DNA of 64,000 nucleotides from Phytophthora sp. 'mugwort' (GCA_033558025.1 JAUCEF010000006.1:372001-436000); one strand, 5' to 3'. Positions 1 to 11,679 are shown, counted from the first letter of the stretch. Notes: generated from the letters alone by a model not told the origin. Numbers and translations are program-made.

Positions 1-574
1 GTACGCCCAGACCGCTCGGTCAACCTGCTAAAACCGACTCGCCTCGCGCTGGTTCAAGTCCACCGTTGCTCGAGTTACAATGTCAACATTTGTCAAATAG
101 TACGCTCTCGCTGTGGACGCAGCCGAGCAGCAGAACTGTATTGCGGGCCGTACGGTCCGCCTTAGCAGAACGTAGCGTAATCGGTGTTGCGATCACAGGG
201 CCGAGGACGTGCCACGAACCCGTGCTTTGATTCCTCACGCACTCGGCCCCGCTGGGACAGAACGGTGGCGGCCAATGCTGGCTGGCTTGAGCGACAGTGT
301 CTCAGCAAGGGGTTGTGAGGCCGTCGGCAAGGTCTGTAACCGAGTGCTGCTTCAGTGCGGAGGTTAACAGAACCATTCGGACGGACGATGTAAAGTCGAC
401 CATAACTCGTCTGGACAGCCGCGGACTGAGACAATCGATGAAGGAGGTTGTTCAGCGAGGCCAGGTGGTCTGCATTGAGGTCCGTTTGTGTGTGCGCGGC
501 ACGTGGTTGCGGTGTTTGCGAGTGTTGCGTGATGGCGGTTTTTGAGTGCGTTAGGGTTGTGGTTAGCGCATGGT
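1..574 (+). repeat. Truncated first repeat unit (spacer only)
   Basis: This is the 3' part of a spacer whose tRNA lies left of the window. It has the rarer ggttcaagtcc allele at 51-61, the V allele and gatgtaaag. Just before the first tRNA it reads gcgttaggg (also before tRNA 2), whereas later units read gcgtgaggg. Confidence 0.9.
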
Positions 575-654
575 GGTCAATTGGCCGAGCGGTCTAAGGC
601 GCCAGTTTAAGGCACTGGTCCGAAAGGGCGTGGGTTCGAATCCCACATTGGCCA
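575..654 (+). tRNA. tRNA-Leu(AAG), unit 1 (reference copy)
   Basis: The cloverleaf folds fully. The acceptor is GGTCAAT (575-581) with ATTGGCC (647-653) and discriminator A at 654. The D stem is GCC/GGC (584-586/598-600). The anticodon stem is CCAGT/ACTGG, around loop TTAAGGC with anticodon AAG at 609-611. An 11-nt class II variable arm (TCC-GAAA-GGG core, 619-629) follows, then T stem GTGGG/CCCAC with loop TTCGAAT. The Pol III A box is TGGCCGAGCGG (582-592) and the B box is GGTTCGAATCC (633-643). A T4 terminator lies at 667-670. CCA is not encoded and there is no intron. It decodes CUU, and CUC if A34 becomes inosine. Following spacer: T5, ggtcc, V, aaag. Confidence 0.97.
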
Positions 655-1309
655 ACTCTTCGTTTCTTTTGTCGCTCTTGCGCCGTCGTTTTTGCGTTTC
701 GCGTATTGACATGCTTCCGTGGATTTTCGCCTGCCGTACGCCCAGACCGCTCGGTCAACCTGCTAAAACCGACTCGCCTCGCGCTGGTCCAAGTCCACCG
801 TTGCTCGAGTTACAATGTCAACATTTGTCAAATAGTACGCTCTCGCTGTGGACGCAGCCGAGCAGCAGAACTGTATTGCGGGCCGTACGGTCCGCCTTAG
901 CAGAACGTAGCGTAATCGGTGTTGCGATCACAGGGCCGAGGACGTGCCACGAACCCGTGCTTTGATTCCTCACGCACTCGGCCCCGCTGGGACAGAACGG
1001 TGGCGGCCAATGCTGGCTGGCTTGAGCGACAGTGTCTCAGCAAGGGGTTGTGAGGCCGTCGGCAAGGTCTGTAACCGAGTGCTGCTTCAGTGCGGAGGTT
1101 AACAGAACCATTCGGACGGACGATGTAAAGTCGACCATAACTCGTCTGGACAGCCGCGGACTGAGACAATCGATGAAGGAGGTTGTTCAGCGAGGCCAGG
1201 TGGTCTGCATTGAGGTCCGTTTGTGTGTGCGCGGCACGTGGTTGCGGTGTTTGCGAGTGTTGCGTGATGGCGGTTTTTGAGTGCGTTAGGGTTGTGGTTA
1301 GCGCATGGT

Positions 1310-1389
1310 GGTCAATTGGCCGAGCGGTCTAAGGCGCCAGTTTAAGGCACTGGTCCGAAAGGGCGTGGGTTCGAATCCCACATTGGCCA
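1310..1389 (+). tRNA. tRNA-Leu(AAG), unit 2
   Basis: Consensus sequence, anticodon at 1344-1346. It is preceded by the gcgttaggg upstream variant. Following spacer: T5, ggtcc, V, aaag. Confidence 0.96.
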
Positions 1390-2044
1390 ACTCTTCGTTT
1401 CTTTTGTCGCTCTTGCGCCGTCGTTTTTGCGTTTCGCGTATTGACATGCTTCCGTGGATTTTCGCCTGCCGTACGCCCAGACCGCTCGGTCAACCTGCTA
1501 AAACCGACTCGCCTCGCGCTGGTCCAAGTCCACCGTTGCTCGAGTTACAATGTCAACATTTGTCAAATAGTACGCTCTCGCTGTGGACGCAGCCGAGCAG
1601 CAGAACTGTATTGCGGGCCGTACGGTCCGCCTTAGCAGAACGTAGCGTAATCGGTGTTGCGATCACAGGGCCGAGGACGTGCCACGAACCCGTGCTTTGA
1701 TTCCTCACGCACTCGGCCCCGCTGGGACAGAACGGTGGCGGCCAATGCTGGCTGGCTTGAGCGACAGTGTCTCAGCAAGGGGTTGTGAGGCCGTCGGCAA
1801 GGTCTGTAACCGAGTGCTGCTTCAGTGCGGAGGTTAACAGAACCATTCGGACGGACGATGTAAAGTCGACCATAACTCGTCTGGACAGCCGCGGACTGAG
1901 ACAATCGATGAAGGAGGTTGTTCAGCGAGGCCAGGTGGTCTGCATTGAGGTCCGTTTGTGTGTGCGCGGCACGTGGTTGCGGTGTTTGCGAGTGTTGCGT
2001 GATGGCGGTTTTTGAGTGCGTGAGGGTTGTGGTTAGCGCATGGT

Positions 2045-2124
2045 GGTCAATTGGCCGAGCGGTCTAAGGCGCCAGTTTAAGGCACTGGTCCGAAAGGGCG
2101 TGGGTTCGAATCCCACATTGGCCA
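2045..2124 (+). tRNA. tRNA-Leu(AAG), unit 3
   Basis: Consensus sequence, anticodon at 2079-2081. From this unit on the upstream sequence reads gcgtgaggg. Following spacer: T5, ggtcc, V, aaag. Confidence 0.96.
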
Positions 2125-2779
2125 ACTCTTCGTTTCTTTTGTCGCTCTTGCGCCGTCGTTTTTGCGTTTCGCGTATTGACATGCTTCCGTGGATTTTCGC
2201 CTGCCGTACGCCCAGACCGCTCGGTCAACCTGCTAAAACCGACTCGCCTCGCGCTGGTCCAAGTCCACCGTTGCTCGAGTTACAATGTCAACATTTGTCA
2301 AATAGTACGCTCTCGCTGTGGACGCAGCCGAGCAGCAGAACTGTATTGCGGGCCGTACGGTCCGCCTTAGCAGAACGTAGCGTAATCGGTGTTGCGATCA
2401 CAGGGCCGAGGACGTGCCACGAACCCGTGCTTTGATTCCTCACGCACTCGGCCCCGCTGGGACAGAACGGTGGCGGCCAATGCTGGCTGGCTTGAGCGAC
2501 AGTGTCTCAGCAAGGGGTTGTGAGGCCGTCGGCAAGGTCTGTAACCGAGTGCTGCTTCAGTGCGGAGGTTAACAGAACCATTCGGACGGACGATGTAAAG
2601 TCGACCATAACTCGTCTGGACAGCCGCGGACTGAGACAATCGATGAAGGAGGTTGTTCAGCGAGGCCAGGTGGTCTGCATTGAGGTCCGTTTGTGTGTGC
2701 GCGGCACGTGGTTGCGGTGTTTGCGAGTGTTGCGTGATGGCGGTTTTTGAGTGCGTGAGGGTTGTGGTTAGCGCATGGT

Positions 2780-2859
2780 GGTCAATTGGCCGAGCGGTCT
2801 AAGGCGCCAGTTTAAGGCACTGGTCCGAAAGGGCGTGGGTTCGAATCCCACATTGGCCA
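2780..2859 (+). tRNA. tRNA-Leu(AAG), unit 4
   Basis: Consensus sequence, anticodon at 2814-2816. Following spacer: T5, ggtcc, V, ggag (first ggag copy from the left). Confidence 0.96.
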
Positions 2860-3514
2860 ACTCTTCGTTTCTTTTGTCGCTCTTGCGCCGTCGTTTTTGC
2901 GTTTCGCGTATTGACATGCTTCCGTGGATTTTCGCCTGCCGTACGCCCAGACCGCTCGGTCAACCTGCTAAAACCGACTCGCCTCGCGCTGGTCCAAGTC
3001 CACCGTTGCTCGAGTTACAATGTCAACATTTGTCAAATAGTACGCTCTCGCTGTGGACGCAGCCGAGCAGCAGAACTGTATTGCGGGCCGTACGGTCCGC
3101 CTTAGCAGAACGTAGCGTAATCGGTGTTGCGATCACAGGGCCGAGGACGTGCCACGAACCCGTGCTTTGATTCCTCACGCACTCGGCCCCGCTGGGACAG
3201 AACGGTGGCGGCCAATGCTGGCTGGCTTGAGCGACAGTGTCTCAGCAAGGGGTTGTGAGGCCGTCGGCAAGGTCTGTAACCGAGTGCTGCTTCAGTGCGG
3301 AGGTTAACAGAACCATTCGGACGGACGATGTGGAGTCGACCATAACTCGTCTGGACAGCCGCGGACTGAGACAATCGATGAAGGAGGTTGTTCAGCGAGG
3401 CCAGGTGGTCTGCATTGAGGTCCGTTTGTGTGTGCGCGGCACGTGGTTGCGGTGTTTGCGAGTGTTGCGTGATGGCGGTTTTTGAGTGCGTGAGGGTTGT
3501 GGTTAGCGCATGGT

Positions 3515-3594
3515 GGTCAATTGGCCGAGCGGTCTAAGGCGCCAGTTTAAGGCACTGGTCCGAAAGGGCGTGGGTTCGAATCCCACATTGGCCA
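3515..3594 (+). tRNA. tRNA-Leu(AAG), unit 5
   Basis: Consensus sequence, anticodon at 3549-3551. Following spacer: T5, ggtcc, V, ggag. Confidence 0.96.
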
Positions 3595-4249
3595 ACTCTT
3601 CGTTTCTTTTGTCGCTCTTGCGCCGTCGTTTTTGCGTTTCGCGTATTGACATGCTTCCGTGGATTTTCGCCTGCCGTACGCCCAGACCGCTCGGTCAACC
3701 TGCTAAAACCGACTCGCCTCGCGCTGGTCCAAGTCCACCGTTGCTCGAGTTACAATGTCAACATTTGTCAAATAGTACGCTCTCGCTGTGGACGCAGCCG
3801 AGCAGCAGAACTGTATTGCGGGCCGTACGGTCCGCCTTAGCAGAACGTAGCGTAATCGGTGTTGCGATCACAGGGCCGAGGACGTGCCACGAACCCGTGC
3901 TTTGATTCCTCACGCACTCGGCCCCGCTGGGACAGAACGGTGGCGGCCAATGCTGGCTGGCTTGAGCGACAGTGTCTCAGCAAGGGGTTGTGAGGCCGTC
4001 GGCAAGGTCTGTAACCGAGTGCTGCTTCAGTGCGGAGGTTAACAGAACCATTCGGACGGACGATGTGGAGTCGACCATAACTCGTCTGGACAGCCGCGGA
4101 CTGAGACAATCGATGAAGGAGGTTGTTCAGCGAGGCCAGGTGGTCTGCATTGAGGTCCGTTTGTGTGTGCGCGGCACGTGGTTGCGGTGTTTGCGAGTGT
4201 TGCGTGATGGCGGTTTTTGAGTGCGTGAGGGTTGTGGTTAGCGCATGGT

Positions 4250-4329
4250 GGTCAATTGGCCGAGCGGTCTAAGGCGCCAGTTTAAGGCACTGGTCCGAAA
4301 GGGCGTGGGTTCGAATCCCACATTGGCCA
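4250..4329 (+). tRNA. tRNA-Leu(AAG), unit 6
   Basis: Consensus sequence, anticodon at 4284-4286. Following spacer: T5, ggttc, V, aaag. Confidence 0.96.
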
Positions 4330-4984
4330 ACTCTTCGTTTCTTTTGTCGCTCTTGCGCCGTCGTTTTTGCGTTTCGCGTATTGACATGCTTCCGTGGATT
4401 TTCGCCTGCCGTACGCCCAGACCGCTCGGTCAACCTGCTAAAACCGACTCGCCTCGCGCTGGTTCAAGTCCACCGTTGCTCGAGTTACAATGTCAACATT
4501 TGTCAAATAGTACGCTCTCGCTGTGGACGCAGCCGAGCAGCAGAACTGTATTGCGGGCCGTACGGTCCGCCTTAGCAGAACGTAGCGTAATCGGTGTTGC
4601 GATCACAGGGCCGAGGACGTGCCACGAACCCGTGCTTTGATTCCTCACGCACTCGGCCCCGCTGGGACAGAACGGTGGCGGCCAATGCTGGCTGGCTTGA
4701 GCGACAGTGTCTCAGCAAGGGGTTGTGAGGCCGTCGGCAAGGTCTGTAACCGAGTGCTGCTTCAGTGCGGAGGTTAACAGAACCATTCGGACGGACGATG
4801 TAAAGTCGACCATAACTCGTCTGGACAGCCGCGGACTGAGACAATCGATGAAGGAGGTTGTTCAGCGAGGCCAGGTGGTCTGCATTGAGGTCCGTTTGTG
4901 TGTGCGCGGCACGTGGTTGCGGTGTTTGCGAGTGTTGCGTGATGGCGGTTTTTGAGTGCGTGAGGGTTGTGGTTAGCGCATGGT

Positions 4985-5064
4985 GGTCAATTGGCCGAGC
5001 GGTCTAAGGCGCCAGTTTAAGGCACTGGTCCGAAAGGGCGTGGGTTCGAATCCCACATTGGCCA
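4985..5064 (+). tRNA. tRNA-Leu(AAG), unit 7
   Basis: Consensus sequence, anticodon at 5019-5021. Following spacer: T5, ggttc, V, aaag, the same haplotype as unit 6. Confidence 0.96.
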
Positions 5065-5719
5065 ACTCTTCGTTTCTTTTGTCGCTCTTGCGCCGTCGTT
5101 TTTGCGTTTCGCGTATTGACATGCTTCCGTGGATTTTCGCCTGCCGTACGCCCAGACCGCTCGGTCAACCTGCTAAAACCGACTCGCCTCGCGCTGGTTC
5201 AAGTCCACCGTTGCTCGAGTTACAATGTCAACATTTGTCAAATAGTACGCTCTCGCTGTGGACGCAGCCGAGCAGCAGAACTGTATTGCGGGCCGTACGG
5301 TCCGCCTTAGCAGAACGTAGCGTAATCGGTGTTGCGATCACAGGGCCGAGGACGTGCCACGAACCCGTGCTTTGATTCCTCACGCACTCGGCCCCGCTGG
5401 GACAGAACGGTGGCGGCCAATGCTGGCTGGCTTGAGCGACAGTGTCTCAGCAAGGGGTTGTGAGGCCGTCGGCAAGGTCTGTAACCGAGTGCTGCTTCAG
5501 TGCGGAGGTTAACAGAACCATTCGGACGGACGATGTAAAGTCGACCATAACTCGTCTGGACAGCCGCGGACTGAGACAATCGATGAAGGAGGTTGTTCAG
5601 CGAGGCCAGGTGGTCTGCATTGAGGTCCGTTTGTGTGTGCGCGGCACGTGGTTGCGGTGTTTGCGAGTGTTGCGTGATGGCGGTTTTTGAGTGCGTGAGG
5701 GTTGTGGTTAGCGCATGGT

Positions 5720-5799
5720 GGTCAATTGGCCGAGCGGTCTAAGGCGCCAGTTTAAGGCACTGGTCCGAAAGGGCGTGGGTTCGAATCCCACATTGGCCA
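5720..5799 (+). tRNA. tRNA-Leu(AAG), unit 8
   Basis: Consensus sequence, anticodon at 5754-5756. Following spacer: T5, ggtcc, V, aaag. Confidence 0.96.
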
Positions 5800-6454
5800 A
5801 CTCTTCGTTTCTTTTGTCGCTCTTGCGCCGTCGTTTTTGCGTTTCGCGTATTGACATGCTTCCGTGGATTTTCGCCTGCCGTACGCCCAGACCGCTCGGT
5901 CAACCTGCTAAAACCGACTCGCCTCGCGCTGGTCCAAGTCCACCGTTGCTCGAGTTACAATGTCAACATTTGTCAAATAGTACGCTCTCGCTGTGGACGC
6001 AGCCGAGCAGCAGAACTGTATTGCGGGCCGTACGGTCCGCCTTAGCAGAACGTAGCGTAATCGGTGTTGCGATCACAGGGCCGAGGACGTGCCACGAACC
6101 CGTGCTTTGATTCCTCACGCACTCGGCCCCGCTGGGACAGAACGGTGGCGGCCAATGCTGGCTGGCTTGAGCGACAGTGTCTCAGCAAGGGGTTGTGAGG
6201 CCGTCGGCAAGGTCTGTAACCGAGTGCTGCTTCAGTGCGGAGGTTAACAGAACCATTCGGACGGACGATGTAAAGTCGACCATAACTCGTCTGGACAGCC
6301 GCGGACTGAGACAATCGATGAAGGAGGTTGTTCAGCGAGGCCAGGTGGTCTGCATTGAGGTCCGTTTGTGTGTGCGCGGCACGTGGTTGCGGTGTTTGCG
6401 AGTGTTGCGTGATGGCGGTTTTTGAGTGCGTGAGGGTTGTGGTTAGCGCATGGT

Positions 6455-6534
6455 GGTCAATTGGCCGAGCGGTCTAAGGCGCCAGTTTAAGGCACTGGTC
6501 CGAAAGGGCGTGGGTTCGAATCCCACATTGGCCA
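6455..6534 (+). tRNA. tRNA-Leu(AAG), unit 9
   Basis: Consensus sequence, anticodon at 6489-6491. Following spacer: T5, ggtcc, V, aaag. Confidence 0.96.
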
Positions 6535-7189
6535 ACTCTTCGTTTCTTTTGTCGCTCTTGCGCCGTCGTTTTTGCGTTTCGCGTATTGACATGCTTCCGT
6601 GGATTTTCGCCTGCCGTACGCCCAGACCGCTCGGTCAACCTGCTAAAACCGACTCGCCTCGCGCTGGTCCAAGTCCACCGTTGCTCGAGTTACAATGTCA
6701 ACATTTGTCAAATAGTACGCTCTCGCTGTGGACGCAGCCGAGCAGCAGAACTGTATTGCGGGCCGTACGGTCCGCCTTAGCAGAACGTAGCGTAATCGGT
6801 GTTGCGATCACAGGGCCGAGGACGTGCCACGAACCCGTGCTTTGATTCCTCACGCACTCGGCCCCGCTGGGACAGAACGGTGGCGGCCAATGCTGGCTGG
6901 CTTGAGCGACAGTGTCTCAGCAAGGGGTTGTGAGGCCGTCGGCAAGGTCTGTAACCGAGTGCTGCTTCAGTGCGGAGGTTAACAGAACCATTCGGACGGA
7001 CGATGTAAAGTCGACCATAACTCGTCTGGACAGCCGCGGACTGAGACAATCGATGAAGGAGGTTGTTCAGCGAGGCCAGGTGGTCTGCATTGAGGTCCGT
7101 TTGTGTGTGCGCGGCACGTGGTTGCGGTGTTTGCGAGTGTTGCGTGATGGCGGTTTTTGAGTGCGTGAGGGTTGTGGTTAGCGCATGGT

Positions 7190-7269
7190 GGTCAATTGGC
7201 CGAGCGGTCTAAGGCGCCAGTTTAAGGCACTGGTCCGAAAGGGCGTGGGTTCGAATCCCACATTGGCCA
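7190..7269 (+). tRNA. tRNA-Leu(AAG), unit 10
   Basis: Consensus sequence, anticodon at 7224-7226. The following spacer is a hybrid between the V and A alleles (ccaag...ctgca), with aaag. Confidence 0.96.
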
Positions 7270-7924
7270 ACTCTTCGTTTCTTTTGTCGCTCTTGCGCCG
7301 TCGTTTTTGCGTTTCGCGTATTGACATGCTTCCGTGGATTTTCGCCTGCCGTACGCCCAGACCGCTCGGTCAACCTGCTAAAACCGACTCGCCTCGCGCT
7401 GGTCCAAGTCCACCGTTGCTCGAGTTACAATGTCAACATTTGTCAAATAGTACGCTCTCGCTGTGGACGCAGCCAAGCAGCAGAACTGCATTGCGGGCCG
7501 TACGGTCCGCCTTAGCAGAACGTAGCGTAATCGGTGTTGCGATCACAGGGCCGAGGACGTGCCACGAACCCGTGCTTTGATTCCTCACGCACTCGGCCCC
7601 GCTGGGACAGAACGGTGGCGGCCAATGCTGGCTGGCTTGAGCGACAGTGTCTCAGCAAGGGGTTGTGAGGCCGTCGGCAAGGTCTGTAACCGAGTGCTGC
7701 TTCAGTGCGGAGGTTAACAGAACCATTCGGACGGACGATGTAAAGTCGACCATAACTCGTCTGGACAGCCGCGGACTGAGACAATCGATGAAGGAGGTTG
7801 TTCAGCGAGGCCAGGTGGTCTGCATTGAGGTCCGTTTGTGTGTGCGCGGCACGTGGTTGCGGTGTTTGCGAGTGTTGCGTGATGGCGGTTTTTGAGTGCG
7901 TGAGGGTTGTGGTTAGCGCATGGT

Positions 7925-8004
7925 GGTCAATTGGCCGAGCGGTCTAAGGCGCCAGTTTAAGGCACTGGTCCGAAAGGGCGTGGGTTCGAATCCCACATTG
8001 GCCA
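7925..8004 (+). tRNA. tRNA-Leu(AAG), unit 11
   Basis: Consensus sequence, anticodon at 7959-7961. Following spacer: T5, ggtcc, V, aaag. Confidence 0.96.
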
Positions 8005-8659
8005 ACTCTTCGTTTCTTTTGTCGCTCTTGCGCCGTCGTTTTTGCGTTTCGCGTATTGACATGCTTCCGTGGATTTTCGCCTGCCGTACGCCCAGACCGC
8101 TCGGTCAACCTGCTAAAACCGACTCGCCTCGCGCTGGTCCAAGTCCACCGTTGCTCGAGTTACAATGTCAACATTTGTCAAATAGTACGCTCTCGCTGTG
8201 GACGCAGCCGAGCAGCAGAACTGTATTGCGGGCCGTACGGTCCGCCTTAGCAGAACGTAGCGTAATCGGTGTTGCGATCACAGGGCCGAGGACGTGCCAC
8301 GAACCCGTGCTTTGATTCCTCACGCACTCGGCCCCGCTGGGACAGAACGGTGGCGGCCAATGCTGGCTGGCTTGAGCGACAGTGTCTCAGCAAGGGGTTG
8401 TGAGGCCGTCGGCAAGGTCTGTAACCGAGTGCTGCTTCAGTGCGGAGGTTAACAGAACCATTCGGACGGACGATGTAAAGTCGACCATAACTCGTCTGGA
8501 CAGCCGCGGACTGAGACAATCGATGAAGGAGGTTGTTCAGCGAGGCCAGGTGGTCTGCATTGAGGTCCGTTTGTGTGTGCGCGGCACGTGGTTGCGGTGT
8601 TTGCGAGTGTTGCGTGATGGCGGTTTTTGAGTGCGTGAGGGTTGTGGTTAGCGCATGGT

Positions 8660-8739
8660 GGTCAATTGGCCGAGCGGTCTAAGGCGCCAGTTTAAGGCAC
8701 TGGTCCGAAAGGGCGTGGGTTCGTATCCCACATTGGCCA
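8660..8739 (+). tRNA. Variant tRNA-Leu(AAG) with T-loop A58 to T, unit 12
   Basis: Anticodon AAG at 8694-8696 is intact. The T loop reads TTCGTAT, with the invariant A58 (8724) changed to T. A58 is both the m1A58 modification site and part of the B box (GGTTCGNNTCC). Reduced Pol III transcription or an unstable tRNA is likely, so this may be a pseudogene. The following spacer also has a private T-to-A change at about 9086. Confidence 0.85.
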
Positions 8740-9394
8740 ACTCTTCGTTTCTTTTGTCGCTCTTGCGCCGTCGTTTTTGCGTTTCGCGTATTGACATGCT
8801 TCCGTGGATTTTCGCCTGCCGTACGCCCAGACCGCTCGGTCAACCTGCTAAAACCGACTCGCCTCGCGCTGGTCCAAGTCCACCGTTGCTCGAGTTACAA
8901 TGTCAACATTTGTCAAATAGTACGCTCTCGCTGTGGACGCAGCCGAGCAGCAGAACTGTATTGCGGGCCGTACGGTCCGCCTTAGCAGAACGTAGCGTAA
9001 TCGGTGTTGCGATCACAGGGCCGAGGACGTGCCACGAACCCGTGCTTTGATTCCTCACGCACTCGGCCCCGCTGGGACAGAACGGAGGCGGCCAATGCTG
9101 GCTGGCTTGAGCGACAGTGTCTCAGCAAGGGGTTGTGAGGCCGTCGGCAAGGTCTGTAACCGAGTGCTGCTTCAGTGCGGAGGTTAACAGAACCATTCGG
9201 ACGGACGATGTAAAGTCGACCATAACTCGTCTGGACAGCCGCGGACTGAGACAATCGATGAAGGAGGTTGTTCAGCGAGGCCAGGTGGTCTGCATTGAGG
9301 TCCGTTTGTGTGTGCGCGGCACGTGGTTGCGGTGTTTGCGAGTGTTGCGTGATGGCGGTTTTTGAGTGCGTGAGGGTTGTGGTTAGCGCATGGT

Positions 9395-9474
9395 GGTCAA
9401 TTGGCCGAGCGGTCTAAGGCGCCAGTTTAAGGCACTGGTCCGAAAGGGCGTGGGTTCGAATCCCACATTGGCCA
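9395..9474 (+). tRNA. tRNA-Leu(AAG), unit 13
   Basis: Consensus sequence, anticodon at 9429-9431. Following spacer: T5, ggtcc, V, ggag. Confidence 0.96.
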
Positions 9475-10129
9475 ACTCTTCGTTTCTTTTGTCGCTCTTG
9501 CGCCGTCGTTTTTGCGTTTCGCGTATTGACATGCTTCCGTGGATTTTCGCCTGCCGTACGCCCAGACCGCTCGGTCAACCTGCTAAAACCGACTCGCCTC
9601 GCGCTGGTCCAAGTCCACCGTTGCTCGAGTTACAATGTCAACATTTGTCAAATAGTACGCTCTCGCTGTGGACGCAGCCGAGCAGCAGAACTGTATTGCG
9701 GGCCGTACGGTCCGCCTTAGCAGAACGTAGCGTAATCGGTGTTGCGATCACAGGGCCGAGGACGTGCCACGAACCCGTGCTTTGATTCCTCACGCACTCG
9801 GCCCCGCTGGGACAGAACGGTGGCGGCCAATGCTGGCTGGCTTGAGCGACAGTGTCTCAGCAAGGGGTTGTGAGGCCGTCGGCAAGGTCTGTAACCGAGT
9901 GCTGCTTCAGTGCGGAGGTTAACAGAACCATTCGGACGGACGATGTGGAGTCGACCATAACTCGTCTGGACAGCCGCGGACTGAGACAATCGATGAAGGA
10001 GGTTGTTCAGCGAGGCCAGGTGGTCTGCATTGAGGTCCGTTTGTGTGTGCGCGGCACGTGGTTGCGGTGTTTGCGAGTGTTGCGTGATGGCGGTTTTTGA
10101 GTGCGTGAGGGTTGTGGTTAGCGCATGGT

Positions 10130-10209
10130 GGTCAATTGGCCGAGCGGTCTAAGGCGCCAGTTTAAGGCACTGGTCCGAAAGGGCGTGGGTTCGAATCCCA
10201 CATTGGCCA
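10130..10209 (+). tRNA. tRNA-Leu(AAG), unit 14
   Basis: Consensus sequence, anticodon at 10164-10166. The spacer is the first A-type (ttaag...ctgca) and has gtcagcatt instead of gtcaacatt. Both features recur exactly 2205 bp later after unit 17. Confidence 0.96.
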
Positions 10210-10864
10210 ACTCTTCGTTTCTTTTGTCGCTCTTGCGCCGTCGTTTTTGCGTTTCGCGTATTGACATGCTTCCGTGGATTTTCGCCTGCCGTACGCCCAG
10301 ACCGCTCGGTCAACCTGCTAAAACCGACTCGCCTCGCGCTGGTCCAAGTCCACCGTTGCTCGAGTTACAATGTCAGCATTTGTCAAATAGTACGCTCTCG
10401 CTGTGGACGCAGTTAAGCAGCAGAACTGCATTGCGGGCCGTACGGTCCGCCTTAGCAGAACGTAGCGTAATCGGTGTTGCGATCACAGGGCCGAGGACGT
10501 GCCACGAACCCGTGCTTTGATTCCTCACGCACTCGGCCCCGCTGGGACAGAACGGTGGCGGCCAATGCTGGCTGGCTTGAGCGACAGTGTCTCAGCAAGG
10601 GGTTGTGAGGCCGTCGGCAAGGTCTGTAACCGAGTGCTGCTTCAGTGCGGAGGTTAACAGAACCATTCGGACGGACGATGTAAAGTCGACCATAACTCGT
10701 CTGGACAGCCGCGGACTGAGACAATCGATGAAGGAGGTTGTTCAGCGAGGCCAGGTGGTCTGCATTGAGGTCCGTTTGTGTGTGCGCGGCACGTGGTTGC
10801 GGTGTTTGCGAGTGTTGCGTGATGGCGGTTTTTGAGTGCGTGAGGGTTGTGGTTAGCGCATGGT

Positions 10865-10944
10865 GGTCAATTGGCCGAGCGGTCTAAGGCGCCAGTTTAA
10901 GGCACTGGTCCGAAAGGGCGTGGGTTCGAATCCCACATTGGCCA
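10865..10944 (+). tRNA. tRNA-Leu(AAG), unit 15
   Basis: Consensus sequence, anticodon at 10899-10901. Following spacer: T5, ggtcc, V, aaag. Confidence 0.96.
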
Positions 10945-11599
10945 ACTCTTCGTTTCTTTTGTCGCTCTTGCGCCGTCGTTTTTGCGTTTCGCGTATTGAC
11001 ATGCTTCCGTGGATTTTCGCCTGCCGTACGCCCAGACCGCTCGGTCAACCTGCTAAAACCGACTCGCCTCGCGCTGGTCCAAGTCCACCGTTGCTCGAGT
11101 TACAATGTCAACATTTGTCAAATAGTACGCTCTCGCTGTGGACGCAGCCGAGCAGCAGAACTGTATTGCGGGCCGTACGGTCCGCCTTAGCAGAACGTAG
11201 CGTAATCGGTGTTGCGATCACAGGGCCGAGGACGTGCCACGAACCCGTGCTTTGATTCCTCACGCACTCGGCCCCGCTGGGACAGAACGGTGGCGGCCAA
11301 TGCTGGCTGGCTTGAGCGACAGTGTCTCAGCAAGGGGTTGTGAGGCCGTCGGCAAGGTCTGTAACCGAGTGCTGCTTCAGTGCGGAGGTTAACAGAACCA
11401 TTCGGACGGACGATGTAAAGTCGACCATAACTCGTCTGGACAGCCGCGGACTGAGACAATCGATGAAGGAGGTTGTTCAGCGAGGCCAGGTGGTCTGCAT
11501 TGAGGTCCGTTTGTGTGTGCGCGGCACGTGGTTGCGGTGTTTGCGAGTGTTGCGTGATGGCGGTTTTTGAGTGCGTGAGGGTTGTGGTTAGCGCATGGT

Positions 11600-11679
11600 G
11601 GTCAATTGGCCGAGCGGTCTAAGGCGCCAGTTTAAGGCACTGGTCCGAAAGGGCGTGGGTTCGAATCCCACATTGGCCA
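11600..11679 (+). tRNA. tRNA-Leu(AAG), unit 16
   Basis: Consensus sequence, anticodon at 11634-11636. Following spacer: ggttc, V, ggag. A private C-to-T at 11880 puts a stop into the recurrent 131-codon frame, which argues against that frame being coding. Confidence 0.96.

Noticed and set aside
551..566. ttagggttgtggttag before tRNA 1 as a telomeric remnant
   Set aside because: Only one ttaggg occurs, other units read tgaggg at this place, and no tandem telomere repeat is present.
786..796. A second tRNA gene centred on GGTTCAAGTCC/GGTCCAAGTCC in the spacer
   Set aside because: The T stem would be imperfect (GCTGG/CCACC) and no matching acceptor, D or anticodon arms are found upstream.
570..965. 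Recurrent 131-, 82-, 90- and 64-codon open frames in every repeat unit
   Set aside because: The 131-codon frame begins 5 nt before the tRNA and reads through it. Unit 16 has a stop in it, and indels in units 30, 41, 72 and 74 shift or shorten the frames. No domain is recognisable. Their repetition reflects DNA identity, not selection for protein.
1150..1185. Possible C/D-box snoRNA around ctgagacaatcgatgaagg in each spacer
   Set aside because: The C-like (gatga) and D-like (ctga) motifs are in the wrong order and there is no terminal stem.
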